DNA of 64,000 nucleotides from Alcanivorax sp. S6407 (GTDB lineage: Bacteria > Pseudomonadota > Gammaproteobacteria > Pseudomonadales > Alcanivoracaceae): the NCBI RefSeq assembly GCF_023016115.1, contig NZ_JALKBH010000002.1:1078624-1142623 (forward strand), read 5' to 3'. Shown here in pieces: positions 27,082-36,889 of the stretch. The number at the start of each line of letters is the position of its first letter. Positions within the stretch are counted from its first letter, which is position 1. The notes under the pieces are model-generated. The model saw only the letters and a list, made by a program, of their open reading frames with translations. It searched no databases and was not told where the DNA came from. The position numbers and the translations under genes are program-made.

Positions 27082-28022
27082 TACCAATGACCTCCCTGAA
27101 AGCCTCACTGGGCACACTTGCTGCCGCCTTGCTCGCCATGACTTTCACCGGTTGCGATTCCCCTGAAGAGCCAGCGCCGGTCACGGCAACGGAAACCGTG
27201 GCAGAAAGCGGGATAGTCATTACCGAATGGCAAGAACAAAGCCGCACCGAGTTTGAACAGGCCGCTGCCAGCTGGCAGCAGGCACTGGTCACACTGGAAC
27301 AAAGCCCCTCTGAAGAAAGCCTCAAACAGGCACGCACTGCCCTGGCAGGCTGGTACGCCACCTTTGGAAAACAAGCCCTGCTGCTTAATGCTCGCGCCTG
27401 CCTGCTGGATCAACAGGCTTTGCTCGCGCGCATGGACAGCTGGCCGCTTTACCCGGGCTATATCGACGCCATGCCGCAATGGCCGGAGTCCGGTCTGATC
27501 AGCGACCCTTATCTTGAGATGGATCGCAAAACCCTGCGCCAGCAACACGGCGCCACCGACCTGGCGGAAGCCAGCCTGGGCCTGTCAGCCATGCTGGTGG
27601 TACTCAACGGCAGCGACGAAACAGCGAAAGCGCTGAGTTATTTTCAGGGTGAGGAGAACAACGCCCCGCGCAGACGGCTCTATCTGAAACTGGCTGGAGA
27701 GCAACTTCTGGCGGATTACCAGGCCCTCCTCAGCGAGACACCTGTGCTCAGCGGCGATCTGGACTGCGCACTGTCGCGCATGCTTGAACGTCATCAGCAA
27801 CTGACTGACAGCGCAGCCAATGATGAAGAACTGGTTATTCCGCAAACGGTGCGTCAGGAGTTAAGCGCGTTGTTGCTGCAGTCCCTGCAACAACTGCCGG
27901 AAAGCGCAGGCTCGGCCTGGGAGCAGACCCGCACCGGCATCCTCGATGCCATTGACGCCAGCAAGAAAGCAGGTTGGCAGGCAATTACCGCCTTGCAGGA
28001 TAAGAAAGCTCCCGACGCCTGA
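27078..28022 (+). CDS. Predicted lipoprotein of unknown function
   Basis: A 314-residue protein with a signal peptide and lipobox TFTGC (Cys26 by count from the first ATG; the next in-frame ATG at 27087 is equally possible). After a Pro/Glu-rich linker the chain is mostly helical, with repeated Gln/Leu-rich segments and four or five more cysteines. I recognise no family. Being coupled to the HAD gene suggests cotranscription, but their products act in different compartments. It may be an outer-membrane-tethered helical protein. Confidence 0.75.
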   Translation: MIPMTSLKASLGTLAAALLAMTFTGCDSPEEPAPVTATETVAESGIVITEWQEQSRTEFEQAAASWQQALVTLEQSPSEESLKQARTALAGWYATFGKQALLLNARACLLDQQALLARMDSWPLYPGYIDAMPQWPESGLISDPYLEMDRKTLRQQHGATDLAEASLGLSAMLVVLNGSDETAKALSYFQGEENNAPRRRLYLKLAGEQLLADYQALLSETPVLSGDLDCALSRMLERHQQLTDSAANDEELVIPQTVRQELSALLLQSLQQLPESAGSAWEQTRTGILDAIDASKKAGWQAITALQDKKAPDA

Positions 28023-28131
28023 CACGGAAACCCGCAGTGCCCTGCTGCATGCAGCGGCCGCAGAACGACACAAGATAACCGTTATCCAGGGATTGGGGAG
28101 AAGCACGCACGGGAATCGCCCCGTCTGCTTG

Positions 28132-28208
28132 CTGTGGGAGTTTGCTTGCAAACGAAGCCTGCCCAAGCCTCGACCAAAACCGCTTGGCGAGCAAGCTCGC
28201 TCCCACAG
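28132..28208. repeat. REP-like palindrome
   Basis: TGTGGGAGTTTGCTTGCAAAC and, in opposed orientation, GGCGAGCAAGCTCGCTCCCA are typical of Pseudomonas-type REP sequences arranged tail to tail. It lies in the convergent gap before the terminator at 28265. Related ends appear at 40047 and 61781. Confidence 0.7.
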
Positions 28209-28264
28209 TGCGGTTTCGGGTTTGCGTGTTGTGTGAAGCGTGAGGCCGCCGCAAAGCGGCCCAC

Positions 28265-28301
28265 AAAAAAGCCCGCCGGGTTTCCCCGGCGGGCTTTTTT
28301 T
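28265..28301. terminator. Bidirectional intrinsic terminator
   Basis: A perfect 10-bp stem (GCCCGCCGGG with CCCGGCGGGC, loop TTTC) is flanked by A6 and T7. It ends both the lipoprotein gene (plus) and the outer-membrane gene (minus). Confidence 0.93.
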
Positions 28302-28317
28302 ATCGGGCAAAGATCGC

Positions 28318-28962
28318 TTAGAAGTTGTAGCGACCGAATACACCGATGGACTCCCGGTCACCACCGAACAGCAGGCGGGCGCCCACATCCACTGCCGGAG
28401 TTGCCTTGAACAGGCCCTGGGCGTAGAGGGTAACGTCGTTATCGAACACGTCGAAGTAAGACAGACCACCTTCCAGCTCTACCTTGTCGGCTACCGCCGC
28501 GCGTACACCACCACGCAGCTCAAAACCGATATCGTCATCGTCGCCATCGGCGGTTACACAACCGGCGAAGGGATAACAGACGACCACATCGCTTTCATAC
28601 TTTTCGTAGATGATGTCAGCAGAACCGACAAAATCCAGGTTCTGCTGCAGCGGGGAGTGGAAGCCTACGCCGCCATAGATACGGTTACCGTCCACGTCGC
28701 TATCGGAATAGCCGTAATCGAAATCACCATCGAAGAAAGACAAACCACCGCGCACGAACAGATGTTCATCCAGAGCGAAGGCACCTTCTGCAGTCAGGGC
28801 ATCCACATCAAAGGCACCGTCATAGTCCCACTGATCATAGGCCAGCTGACCATAGTTATAGGAAAAACCGTTGTCGCGAACGGCAGAAGTGCGCTGCTCC
28901 GCCATGGCGGGGGCAGCGATAGCCAGAGCAATACCTGACACAAGCAATGTTTTCTTGAACAT
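28318..28962 (-). CDS. Outer-membrane beta-barrel protein
   Basis: A 214-residue protein with a signal peptide (1-21, ending AMA). The mature protein is a Gly/Asp/Tyr-rich set of alternating strands ending in Phe (GRYNF), the usual signal for outer-membrane insertion, and looks like an 8-stranded barrel. Function unknown. An AT-rich upstream region (28963-29090) likely contains its promoter. Confidence 0.7.
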   Translation of the reverse strand: MFKKTLLVSGIALAIAAPAMAEQRTSAVRDNGFSYNYGQLAYDQWDYDGAFDVDALTAEGAFALDEHLFVRGGLSFFDGDFDYGYSDSDVDGNRIYGGVGFHSPLQQNLDFVGSADIIYEKYESDVVVCYPFAGCVTADGDDDDIGFELRGGVRAAVADKVELEGGLSYFDVFDNDVTLYAQGLFKATPAVDVGARLLFGGDRESIGVFGRYNF

Positions 28963-29109
28963 GAAAATGACGTCCTCTTCAAAATTTGAACGGCTCTACA
29001 AAACGGCACCACTATACGTTCTATGCGGCACCCCAAACTGTGGAGCCCCTCCGAAAAACCGGAGATTTATAAAAGTTTTTCAAAAAGTCGACGGGGTTAT
29101 AACACGGCC

Positions 29110-29140
29110 TTGACCTGGGGGTTACCCTGAAGTTTAACAA
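29110..29140 (+). promoter_or_regulatory. CueR/MerR-type copper promoter of copA
   Basis: TTGACC (29110-29115) and TAACAA (29135-29140) are separated by 19 nt, the over-long spacer typical of MerR-family activated promoters. The spacer contains an imperfect dyad, ACCTGGGGGTTACCCTGAAG and T. This predicts copper-induced, CueR-dependent expression; no cueR gene is in the window. Confidence 0.7.
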
Positions 29141-29187
29141 TATGTGATGAACCTCATGCTATCGGTCTGCCTGAAAGGGAGGCGACA

Positions 29188-31665
29188 ATGATTCAACACA
29201 ATCTGGCGATTTCCGGTGCCACCTGTCAGGGCTGTGCCAGAAAAATCATCAAGGCGCTGACCGCCATCGACGGCGTCAGTGAGGCCGAGGTGGACCTGGA
29301 ACAACAACAGGTCACAATCGCGGCAGATCAAGGCGTTACCCTCGCACAAATGGAGCAAGCCATTGCCGAAGCCGGTTACGCCCCAGCCAGCACTGATCCC
29401 GACGCGGCAGCACCGCCATCGGGCCCTGAGAGCACCAGCACCCACTCCGATGTCACCCTGAGCATTACCGGAGCCACCTGCGCCGGCTGTGTCCGCACCA
29501 TTGAAGAGGCCTTGCGCAGCACCCCCGGGGTGAAACAGGCAGAGATGAACTTTGCCGATCGCACCGCCCTGGTGACGGGCAGTGCCACCGCTGCCGAGCT
29601 GATCAAGGCCGTGGAGGAGGCAGGCTACGGCGCCAGTGAAACCACACTGGATGATGATGGCAGTGAACAGGAAGCGCGCGAACAGGCGCATTATCGCCAG
29701 CTTCTCAAACATATGTGGCTGGGATTGGGACTGGGGGTTCCGCTCATGGCCTGGGGATTGCTGGGCGGCGATATGATGGTCCGCCCCGGTGAAACCAGTC
29801 AGTGGATTTGGCTTGCGATCGGCATTGCCACTTTGGCCGTGCTGGCCACCGCCGGGCGCCACTTCTTCACCGGCGCCGGCAAGGCCTTCACCAATCACAA
29901 CGCCAACATGGATACCCTCATCGCCCTCGGCACCGGCGCCGCCTGGTTGTATTCCATGGTGGTGGTGCTAATGCCCGGCGCACTGCCGGAAGCAGCGCGA
30001 CACGTGTATTTCGAGGCCAGCGCCATGATCATCGGCCTGATCAATCTTGGCCAGGCGCTGGAGGTGCGGGCGCGCGGCAAGACCAGCGCGGCAGTGCGAC
30101 GCCTGCTTGATCTCGGCGCCAAAACGGCTCGAGTGATTCGTGACGGCCAGGAGCAGGATATCCCGGTGGAGCAGGTGCAGACCGGCGACCGGCTCCGGGT
30201 CAGACCCGGTGAAAAAATCGCTGTGGATGGTGAAGTGCAGGAAGGCGAGAGCCGCATTGACGAATCCATGCTCACCGGCGAACCCATGCCCGTAGAAAAG
30301 ACGGTTGGCGACAAGGTGAGCGCCGGCACGCTGAACGAAGCTGGCACCCTGATCTATCAGGCCACGGCCGTGGGGCGCGACACTGCCCTGTCACAGATCG
30401 TCGCCATGGTAAAAAAAGCCCAGGGCAGCAAACCCCCTATTGGCCGGCTGGCGGACCAGGTCTCTGCAGTGTTTGTACCCACCATCATGATCATCGCCGT
30501 GATCTCCGCACTGGCCTGGTTCAATTTCGGTCCGGATCCGCGCCTGACTCACATGCTGATCAGCGCGACCACGGTACTGATTATTGCCTGCCCCTGCGCA
30601 CTGGGCCTCGCCACCCCCATGTCTGTCATGGTCGGGGTCGGCAAGGCGGCAGAACATGGCATCCTGATTCGTCAGGGTGAGGCGCTGCAAACCAGCAGCA
30701 AGCTGGACACCATCGTGCTGGACAAGACCGGCACCATCACCGAAGGCAAGCCTGCCGTTATCGATATTCTTTGCGCCGACGGCCAGCATCAGGACGACCT
30801 GTTACGCATCGCCGCCAGCCTGGAAAGCGGCTCCGAACATCCTCTGGCACACGCCATACTGCGCGAGGCGGAAAGCCGCAACCTGCCCCTTCAGGAGGCC
30901 AGCAGCTTCGAAGCACTGAATGGCAAAGGTGTCACTGCCACACTGGATGGACAACGTTACCGGCTTGGCAATCGTCGCTGGCTGGAAAACGAGGGAATCC
31001 GCATTGCCATGGACAGCGACACGCTGACCGACAAGGGCGCTACCCCCCTGTTTCTGGCGAACGACCAGACCTTGCTGGGGATTTTAGGCGTGGCCGACCG
31101 CATCAAGAGCGACTCCCGTGACGCCATCGCACGACTACGTGATTCGGGCCTGAAAGTCATCATGATCACCGGCGATATTCAGGCCAGTGCCGATGCCATC
31201 GCGCGGCAGGCCGGCGTGGACGACGTCATGGCCGAAGTGCTGCCGGAAGACAAGGCCGAGAAAGTGAAGGCACTGCAACAGGAGGGTCGCACCGTGGCCA
31301 TGGTCGGTGACGGCATCAACGACGCCCCGGCTCTGGCCCAGGCCGATGTAAGCTTCGCCATCGGCACCGGTACCGACGTGGCCATCGAATCTGCCTCCAT
31401 CACCCTGATGGGCGGCTCGCTTCACGGGGTAGCCGATGCCATGGCCATCTCTACCGCCACCGTTCGCAACATCAAACAGAATCTGTTTGGCGCTTTCATC
31501 TATAACAGCCTGGGCGTTCCTGTGGCCGCCGGAGTGCTCTATCCCCTCACCGGCAGTCTGCTCAGTCCGGTCATTGCCGGGGCGGCCATGTCGTTGAGCT
31601 CGGTTACCGTGGTCACCAACGCCAACCGGCTACGATTCTTCAAACCGGGAGGGAAAACCGCATGA
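29188..31665 (+). CDS. copA: Copper-exporting P1B-type ATPase
   Basis: An 825-residue inner-membrane pump that uses ATP to export Cu(I). Two heavy-metal domains have GATCQGC (residues ~10) and GATCAGC (~93), although linker spacing is long. The membrane domain contains the metal-transporting ACPCALGLA motif. The ATPase domain has DKTGT (Asp512), GSEHPLAHA and [21 protein letters not shown] site precedes the ATG. The overlapping cupredoxin (31662) and DUF411 (32065) genes form one operon. Confidence 0.96.
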   Translation: MIQHNLAISGATCQGCARKIIKALTAIDGVSEAEVDLEQQQVTIAADQGVTLAQMEQAIAEAGYAPASTDPDAAAPPSGPESTSTHSDVTLSITGATCAGCVRTIEEALRSTPGVKQAEMNFADRTALVTGSATAAELIKAVEEAGYGASETTLDDDGSEQEAREQAHYRQLLKHMWLGLGLGVPLMAWGLLGGDMMVRPGETSQWIWLAIGIATLAVLATAGRHFFTGAGKAFTNHNANMDTLIALGTGAAWLYSMVVVLMPGALPEAARHVYFEASAMIIGLINLGQALEVRARGKTSAAVRRLLDLGAKTARVIRDGQEQDIPVEQVQTGDRLRVRPGEKIAVDGEVQEGESRIDESMLTGEPMPVEKTVGDKVSAGTLNEAGTLIYQATAVGRDTALSQIVAMVKKAQGSKPPIGRLADQVSAVFVPTIMIIAVISALAWFNFGPDPRLTHMLISATTVLIIACPCALGLATPMSVMVGVGKAAEHGILIRQGEALQTSSKLDTIVLDKTGTITEGKPAVIDILCADGQHQDDLLRIAASLESGSEHPLAHAILREAESRNLPLQEASSFEALNGKGVTATLDGQRYRLGNRRWLENEGIRIAMDSDTLTDKGATPLFLANDQTLLGILGVADRIKSDSRDAIARLRDSGLKVIMITGDIQASADAIARQAGVDDVMAEVLPEDKAEKVKALQQEGRTVAMVGDGINDAPALAQADVSFAIGTGTDVAIESASITLMGGSLHGVADAMAISTATVRNIKQNLFGAFIYNSLGVPVAAGVLYPLTGSLLSPVIAGAAMSLSSVTVVTNANRLRFFKPGGKTA

Positions 31666-32024
31666 GCATTCTCATCAACCTTGCCGGGCTGATCCTGATC
31701 GCCCTGATAATCTGGTGGTTCTGGATGTCACGGCCGGGGGGACGCAAGCCTGCAGCTATCACCTCGGAAACCACTATCATTGTGGATGATGGTGTCTATG
31801 ATCCGGCATTGATTCATGCCCGCACGGGCCAGCCCCTGACGTTGCATTTTGAGCGTCGCGATCCCTCACCCTGCGCAGAGCAGGTCATCTTTCACGGGCT
31901 GGATGTGAGTGAATTTCTCGACAATGGCAAGGTCACAACAGTGACCCTGAAGAATCCGCCAAAGGGCGAATACCGTTTCACCTGTCAGATGCAGATGTAT
32001 CAGGGCAGATTGATTGTAGACTGA
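31662..32024 (+). CDS. Cupredoxin-domain membrane protein
   Basis: A 120-residue protein overlapping copA by 4 nt. An N-terminal helix (residues 2-23) anchors it with the rest in the periplasm. The domain ([19 protein letters not shown]... [11 protein letters not shown]) follows the EfeO/Cupredoxin_1 pattern, with Cys near CAEQ, a His at FHG and Cys/Met at the end as likely copper ligands. It probably receives or buffers copper exported by CopA. The link rests on context. Confidence 0.78.
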   Translation: MSILINLAGLILIALIIWWFWMSRPGGRKPAAITSETTIIVDDGVYDPALIHARTGQPLTLHFERRDPSPCAEQVIFHGLDVSEFLDNGKVTTVTLKNPPKGEYRFTCQMQMYQGRLIVD

Positions 32025-32064
32025 GGCCAAACCGCCAACACGCAAACAAGAATGAGGATCTGAC

Positions 32065-32559
32065 GTGAAAAAACTCCTGGTTGTTTTATCTGCCCTGTTC
32101 ATTGCCGCCTGCGGCGAAGACGCCCCCGCGCAACCGGAAACCACTGCCGCGGAAAAGCCGGCAGCACAGGTGGCTGCCACCGACAAGGTACTGGAAGTGT
32201 ACAAGTCACCCACCTGTGGTTGCTGCGGCGCCTGGGTGGAGCATATGGAAGCCAATGGCTATACCGTGCAGGTTCATGAAACCGACAACCTGCAACCCAT
32301 CAAGGAAAAAGCGGGCATACTGCCGGGTACCGGCTCCTGCCACACTGGCTTTATTGATGGCTACGTGATCGAAGGCCACGTCCCCGCCAGTGACGTGGAC
32401 CGCCTGCTGGCCGAGCGCCCTGCCGGCAAGGGCCTCACCGTCCCCGGCATGCCCATCGGTTCCCCCGGCATGGAGATGGGCGACCGCATGGATGCCTATG
32501 ACGTGCTGCTGTTCGATGAAAACGGCACCGCTGTTTTCAGCCACCACGCCGGTAACTAG
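32065..32559 (+). CDS. DUF411 metal-binding lipoprotein
   Basis: A 164-residue protein starting with GTG at 32065, with GAGG about 8 nt upstream. A lipobox AAC places Cys16 at the cleavage site. The DUF411 domain carries KSPTCGCCGAWVEHM, a CxxC-like CGCC copper site, and GTGSCHTG, then a C-terminal PGMPIGSPGMEMG Met-rich stretch. DUF411/CopG proteins are periplasmic or outer-membrane copper-binding proteins in copper operons. Confidence 0.87.
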   Translation: MKKLLVVLSALFIAACGEDAPAQPETTAAEKPAAQVAATDKVLEVYKSPTCGCCGAWVEHMEANGYTVQVHETDNLQPIKEKAGILPGTGSCHTGFIDGYVIEGHVPASDVDRLLAERPAGKGLTVPGMPIGSPGMEMGDRMDAYDVLLFDENGTAVFSHHAGN

Positions 32560-32564
32560 ACCGA

Positions 32565-32722
32565 GTTCAAAGTTGAAAGTTTAAAGTTTAAAAGGCGCGG
32601 GAAAGGAGGGTTCTGATTCGGGAGCCCGTGCCCGCGCTGTTACCCGTGAGCGCGGGCACGGCGGCCCAAAACCGGCAAGCCTGATCCGCGTTTCAACTTT
32701 AAACGTTGAACTTTCAACTGCC
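32565..32722. repeat. Inverted repeat of AACTTT words around a GC hairpin
   Basis: The left arm (GTTCAAAGTTGAAAGTTTAA) and right arm (TTTCAACTTTAAACGTTGAA) are inverse copies. In the middle a perfect 13-bp stem (CCGTGCCCGCGCT at 32626-32638 with AGCGCGGGCACGG at 32649-32661) may terminate transcription. The same AACTTT arm sits at 60271-60301. It separates the DUF411 gene from the siderophore receptor. Confidence 0.8.
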
Positions 32723-32766
32723 TGTCCGTCCTGCCTGACCTATCATTTCGCCCTGCAATCGCATTT

Positions 32767-32789
32767 GCAAATCATTCTCATTATAGATT
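32767..32789. promoter_or_regulatory. Fur box upstream of the siderophore receptor gene
   Basis: AAATCATTCTCATTATAGAT matches the Fur 19-mer in most positions. It lies about 160 nt upstream of the receptor start, indicating iron repression. Confidence 0.7.
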
Positions 32790-32948
32790 AACATCCGCGC
32801 CCTCTGATTCAGTGAAATCAGCCCTCACCTGCATTTTTGCTCAACCAGCAAGCATGTCAGCCAGCCATTGAGACGGTGAGACCGGGGACCGACGCCTCTG
32901 CCTTTGCAGCACGCGCCGGAAAACACCGCGTTTTCAATGGGAACTGAC

Positions 32949-35267
32949 ATGACTTATATCTCTCGCCGCAAACGTCCTGTGGCACAGACCACTCTCAGCC
33001 AGGGAGTCGGTCTGGGCACCGCCTTGCTGACCAGCCTGATCGCCTCAACGGCCAGCGCCGCTGACAGCACTGACACCACCGCCTCCAGCAACAACACCCT
33101 CGCCCCCATTTCGGTCAGAGCCGACTCAACCACCGGGGATTACAAAAGTGATGATCTTTCATCCACCAAATTTGCCAGGCCCGTTGCGCAAACCCCGCAA
33201 ACCATCCAGGTGATCAACAAGGAAATCATCAAGGACCAGGGCGCGACCACGCTGACCGAAGCGCTGCAGAACAGCCCCGGCGTCGGTACTTTTTATGCTG
33301 GCGAAAACGGCAACTCCACCACTGGCGACGCCATCTACATGCGCGGTTTCGATACCTCCAGCTCCATCTATGTGGACGGCGTGCGCGATCTCGGCTCCAT
33401 TTCACGGGACACCTTCAACATCGACCAGATCGAAGTCATCAAGGGTCCGGCGGGCACGGACTATGGTCGCACCGCGCCGAGCGGGTCCATCAACCTGTCC
33501 AGCAAGAAAGCCTTCATGGGCAACCAGAATGCCGCTTCCATCAGTGCGGGCACCGATGGCCAGAAGCGCGTCACTCTGGACCTCAATCGCAAACTCACCG
33601 ACAACGTAGCGGGACGCCTGAACCTGATGGGCCAGGACAGCGATGTGGCCGGCCGCGATGAAGTGAACAACTCACGCTGGGGGATCGCGCCGTCCCTGAC
33701 CGTCAACCTGAATGACAAGTCGCGCGTCTACTTCAACTACCTGCATGTGACCCAGGACAATGTGCCTGATGGTGGAGTCTCCACCATCGGCCTGCCCGGC
33801 TATACCAGCCCGGACCCGGCTCGCCCGGAAATCGGCAAGGCCCCCATGGTCGACAGCACCAACTTTTACGGTCTGGATGACGACCACGATGATGTGGAAC
33901 TGGACATGGCCACCGTCATCGTGGAAGTGGATCTGACCGACAACACCAGCCTGCACAACATCACCCGCTGGGGGCAGACCCGTCAGGACTACATGCTCAG
34001 CGCCATCATGGCCTCCAGCAGCTATTTCAACACTCCTGACATTGATGACCCGAGCAGCTGGTCCATCCGCCGCTTGATCAACCTGAAGGACCAGACCAAC
34101 TCCATCATGGCCAACCAGACCGGCCTGCTGACCTTCTGGGATCGCGGCAACATGTCGCACACTTTCTCCTACGGGGTGGAGTTCACCCGCGAAAAACTGG
34201 AGACCCGCGGTTTGACCACCGAAGGCAACTACCCCGGCACCGTGAACCTGTATAACCCGGTATCCAACGGTTCCGATTTCGATATCGTGCGCACCGGCGC
34301 CGCCAGCGAGGGCAACACCGACACCGTGTCCGCGTATCTGTTCGATGTGATGGAGTTTGGCGAACACTGGCAGATCAACACCGGTGTACGACTGGACCGT
34401 TACTACACCGATTACAGCAGCACCGCTGCCTGTACCGGCGGCCGTCGTGACCCGGACGCCTGTACCGGCCTGGCCCTTGGCACCGTGGTCCCCAACGTGG
34501 ACGCCACCACCAGCGACAATCTGGTCAACTGGAAACTGGGCGCGATGTACAAGTTCACGCCGCAGCTCAATGTCTATGCCGACTACGCGGTGTCTGCACA
34601 ACCCCCCGGGGGCAACAACCTGACTCTGAGCAACCGTGACAACAGTGCCGACAATCCAAACTTTGATCCCCAGGAAGCCGTCACCGAGGAAGTCGGCAGC
34701 AAATGGAACCTGGCCAACAACAAGCTGCTACTGAGCGCCGCCCTGTACCGCACCACCGTCACCAACCTGGTGGAAGAAGATCCCACCGACGGCAACTACT
34801 ACCAGACCGGCGAAAAGGAAGTGCAAGGGGTTGAGTTGTCCGCCATGGGAAGCATCAGCGACAACTGGAATGTGAGCGCCGGCTTCACCACCATGAACGC
34901 CAGCATCACCGACGGTGATGCCGATGCCGCAGACAACAGTAACGATCTGACCTATACACCGGATCGGGCCTTCACTTCCTGGACCACCTACCGTCTGCCT
35001 TTCAAGCTGACCATCGGTGGCGGCGCACGCTACACCGCCGGGCTCAAACGCGGAGCCGATGGCGCAGTAGGCACCCCGGATCACACCGACAGCTAATGGG
35101 TGTTCGATGCCATGGCCAGCTACCCGCTGGGCAAGCACGCCGACCTGCAGCTGAACGTCTACAACCTGTTTGACGAAGACTATGTAGCGTCTATTAACAA
35201 GAGCGGCTACCGCTACAACCCGGGCGTACCGCTGTCCGCATTGATGACACTCAACGTGAAGTTCTAA
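32949..35267 (+). pseudogene. fiu: Fiu-type catecholate siderophore receptor, interrupted by one nonsense codon
   Basis: The start is ATG at 32949 (TGGGAA upstream), with a signal peptide to about residue 34 (SASAA). The plug shows GDAIYMRGFDTSSSIYVDGVRD and EVIKGPAGTDYGRTAPSGSINL. The sequence follows E. coli Fiu closely, including QPPGGNN. A TAA at 35094-35096 replaces a conserved Tyr codon (PDHTDS then stop). The frame resumes at once with WVFDAMASYPLGKHADLQL and continues for 56 codons to LNVKF and the true stop at 35265-35267. The truncated 715-residue product lacks the last barrel strands and is probably not functional. The intact tail implies a recent mutation or a base-call error. It lies with piuC as fiu-ybiX does in E. 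coli. Confidence 0.85.
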
Positions 35268-35279
35268 GCCAACCCAGGC

Positions 35280-35309
35280 AGCGCCCGGCATCTACCGGGC
35301 GCTGTTTTT
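35280..35309 (+). terminator. Intrinsic terminator after the receptor
   Basis: A 9-bp stem (AGCGCCCGG with CCGGGCGCT, 6-nt loop) is followed by G and T5. It lies 12 nt after the original stop codon, consistent with the receptor ending at 35267. Confidence 0.88.
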
Positions 35310-35344
35310 GGTTCATCGCGCAGTAGAAGAAACTCATGAGTTAT

Positions 35345-35458
35345 GGACGGACGTCGGACGTCTGAGGACAGACGCCAAACCTGAACCAACGACCTTGCTC
35401 TCGGTTTTTGGATGTAGCGTCAGACCTCAGACGTCAGACCAACCTCCCCCCCCCCCCC
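35345..35458. repeat. GACGTCTGAGG inverted words and a C13 tract
   Basis: The left arm GGACGTCGGACGTCTGAGGA (35347-35366) and right arm CAGACCTCAGACGTCAGACC (35421-35440) are inverted word repeats. Immediately beyond is a run of 13 C (35446-35458), 37 nt before the piuC start. The tract is long enough to slip. Confidence 0.75.
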
Positions 35459-35495
35459 TCAATCTGCGCAGAACCGCTTCCACAAAGGGCCAGCC

Positions 35496-36176
35496 ATGTT
35501 ATTGCACATACCCCGCGTTCTCTTACCGCAAGAAACCACCACGTTCCGCCAGGCACTGGAGCAATCCAGCGACTGGGTGGACGGAAGAGAAACCGTTGGC
35601 GCCCAGGGCGCCCAGGTGAAGCAGAACCAGCAACTGGCGGAATCTTCCGCCCTGCGCGAACAGCTCGGCCAGCGCATCCAGCAAGCGCTGCTGGCCAATC
35701 CGCTGTTCTTTGCGGCAGCACTGCCGCTGCGCATTCTGCCCCCACGTTTCAATCGTTATCAGGGTGGCGAAACCTACGGCATGCACATCGATGGCGCTGT
35801 CATGCGCATGGACAGCAACCAGCATCTGCGCTCGGATCTGTCCTGCACCCTGTTTTTCAATGATCCGGACAGCTACGACGGCGGCGAACTGGTAGTGGCC
35901 GACACCTACGGCGAACACGAAGTAAAACTGCCCGCCGGCGATCTGATCCTGTACCCCTCCTCCAGCCTTCACGAAGTTCGCCCGGTCAGCAAAGGCGCGC
36001 GACTGGCATCGTTCTTCTGGGTACAAAGCATGGTGCGCAACGATGCCAACCGCCGCACACTGTTCGAGATGGATACCGCCATCACCACCCTTACCCAGAG
36101 TGGCGCGGACCGCGACGCTATTCTCAAACTGACTGGCGTCTACCATAATCTGCTACGCCAGTGGGCAGAAACCTGA
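35496..36176 (+). CDS. piuC: PKHD-type Fe(II)/2-oxoglutarate dioxygenase
   Basis: A 226-residue enzyme after AAAGGG. The Fe(II) facial triad is seen as HID in YGMHIDGAV, a distal His in SLHEVRPV, and a 2-oxoglutarate Arg in GARLASFFW. It matches PiuC/YbiX, conserved downstream of Fiu-type receptors and linked to catecholate siderophore use. The receptor is broken here, so its current role may be partly lost. A C13 tract precedes it. Confidence 0.95.
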   Translation: MLLHIPRVLLPQETTTFRQALEQSSDWVDGRETVGAQGAQVKQNQQLAESSALREQLGQRIQQALLANPLFFAAALPLRILPPRFNRYQGGETYGMHIDGAVMRMDSNQHLRSDLSCTLFFNDPDSYDGGELVVADTYGEHEVKLPAGDLILYPSSSLHEVRPVSKGARLASFFWVQSMVRNDANRRTLFEMDTAITTLTQSGADRDAILKLTGVYHNLLRQWAET

Positions 36177-36206
36177 TCCCGCTGACAATCTGCAACGGGA
36201 TTCACC

Positions 36207-36866
36207 ATGATGAGTTTTCACGATTGGCTGTTACTGGCCAGCGTCTGCGCCCTTGGCGCCATGACCCCGGGCATCAGCCTGGCGGTCATTACACGACACA
36301 CCCTGCACGGCGGCCACAAGGCTGGCGCGCTGGCCGGCATCACCCATGCCATTGGCATCGGCCTGTGGGCGGCCGCCACCGTCACGGGGCTTGCTGTACT
36401 GTTTCATCGCTACCCCATCATGGAGCAGGTGCTGTCCCTCGGTGGCGCCGCATTTCTGATCTGGATGGCCTGGAAGAGCTGGCAGGCCGGCAGGCAGCCA
36501 CTGGTACCGGCAACGCCAGATGCATCCTTCAATGTGCTGCACAGCGCCGCACGGGATGGCTTCATGGTCGCCTTCCTGAACCCCAAAGTGGCGCTGTTCT
36601 TTCTCGCCCTGTTCAGCCAGTTTCTTGACGCCGGCATGGGCCAGGCCGCCCGTATCCAGATGGTGCTGACCTCCATACTGATCGATGGAGGCTGGTACGT
36701 GCTGGTCGCCGTGATGCTCGGCCGCAGCCGCTTCCTGCCCTGGTTACGCGCCCACCATCACTGGGTGGAGAGAGGCACCGCCGTACTGCTGTTGGTTATC
36801 GCCTGCAGCGTTGCCCTCCAGTCCCTGTTCAGCACGCCAGCAGACTTTGCCTTGACCTTGGGGTAG
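36207..36866 (+). CDS. LysE-family amino acid exporter
   Basis: A 219-residue inner-membrane protein with about six helices. It contains the family pattern ALGAMTPGISLAVI (RhtB/LysE N-terminus) and FLNPKVALFFLALFSQFL. Such permeases export amino acids or other small metabolites; the substrate is unknown. It follows piuC by 30 nt. The next promoter overlaps its 3' end. Confidence 0.9.
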   Translation: MMSFHDWLLLASVCALGAMTPGISLAVITRHTLHGGHKAGALAGITHAIGIGLWAAATVTGLAVLFHRYPIMEQVLSLGGAAFLIWMAWKSWQAGRQPLVPATPDASFNVLHSAARDGFMVAFLNPKVALFFLALFSQFLDAGMGQAARIQMVLTSILIDGGWYVLVAVMLGRSRFLPWLRAHHHWVERGTAVLLLVIACSVALQSLFSTPADFALTLG

Positions 36867-36882
36867 CCCAAGGGTTGATAAT
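36852..36882 (+). promoter_or_regulatory. CueR/MerR-type copper promoter overlapping the LysE gene end
   Basis: TTGACC (36852-36857) and GATAAT (36877-36882) are separated by 19 nt, with a near-perfect dyad ACCTTGGGGTAGCCCAAGGG and T between. The signal resembles 29110-29140. Predicted start of transcription is about 36889. Confidence 0.75.
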
Positions 36883-36889
36883 CGGACTT

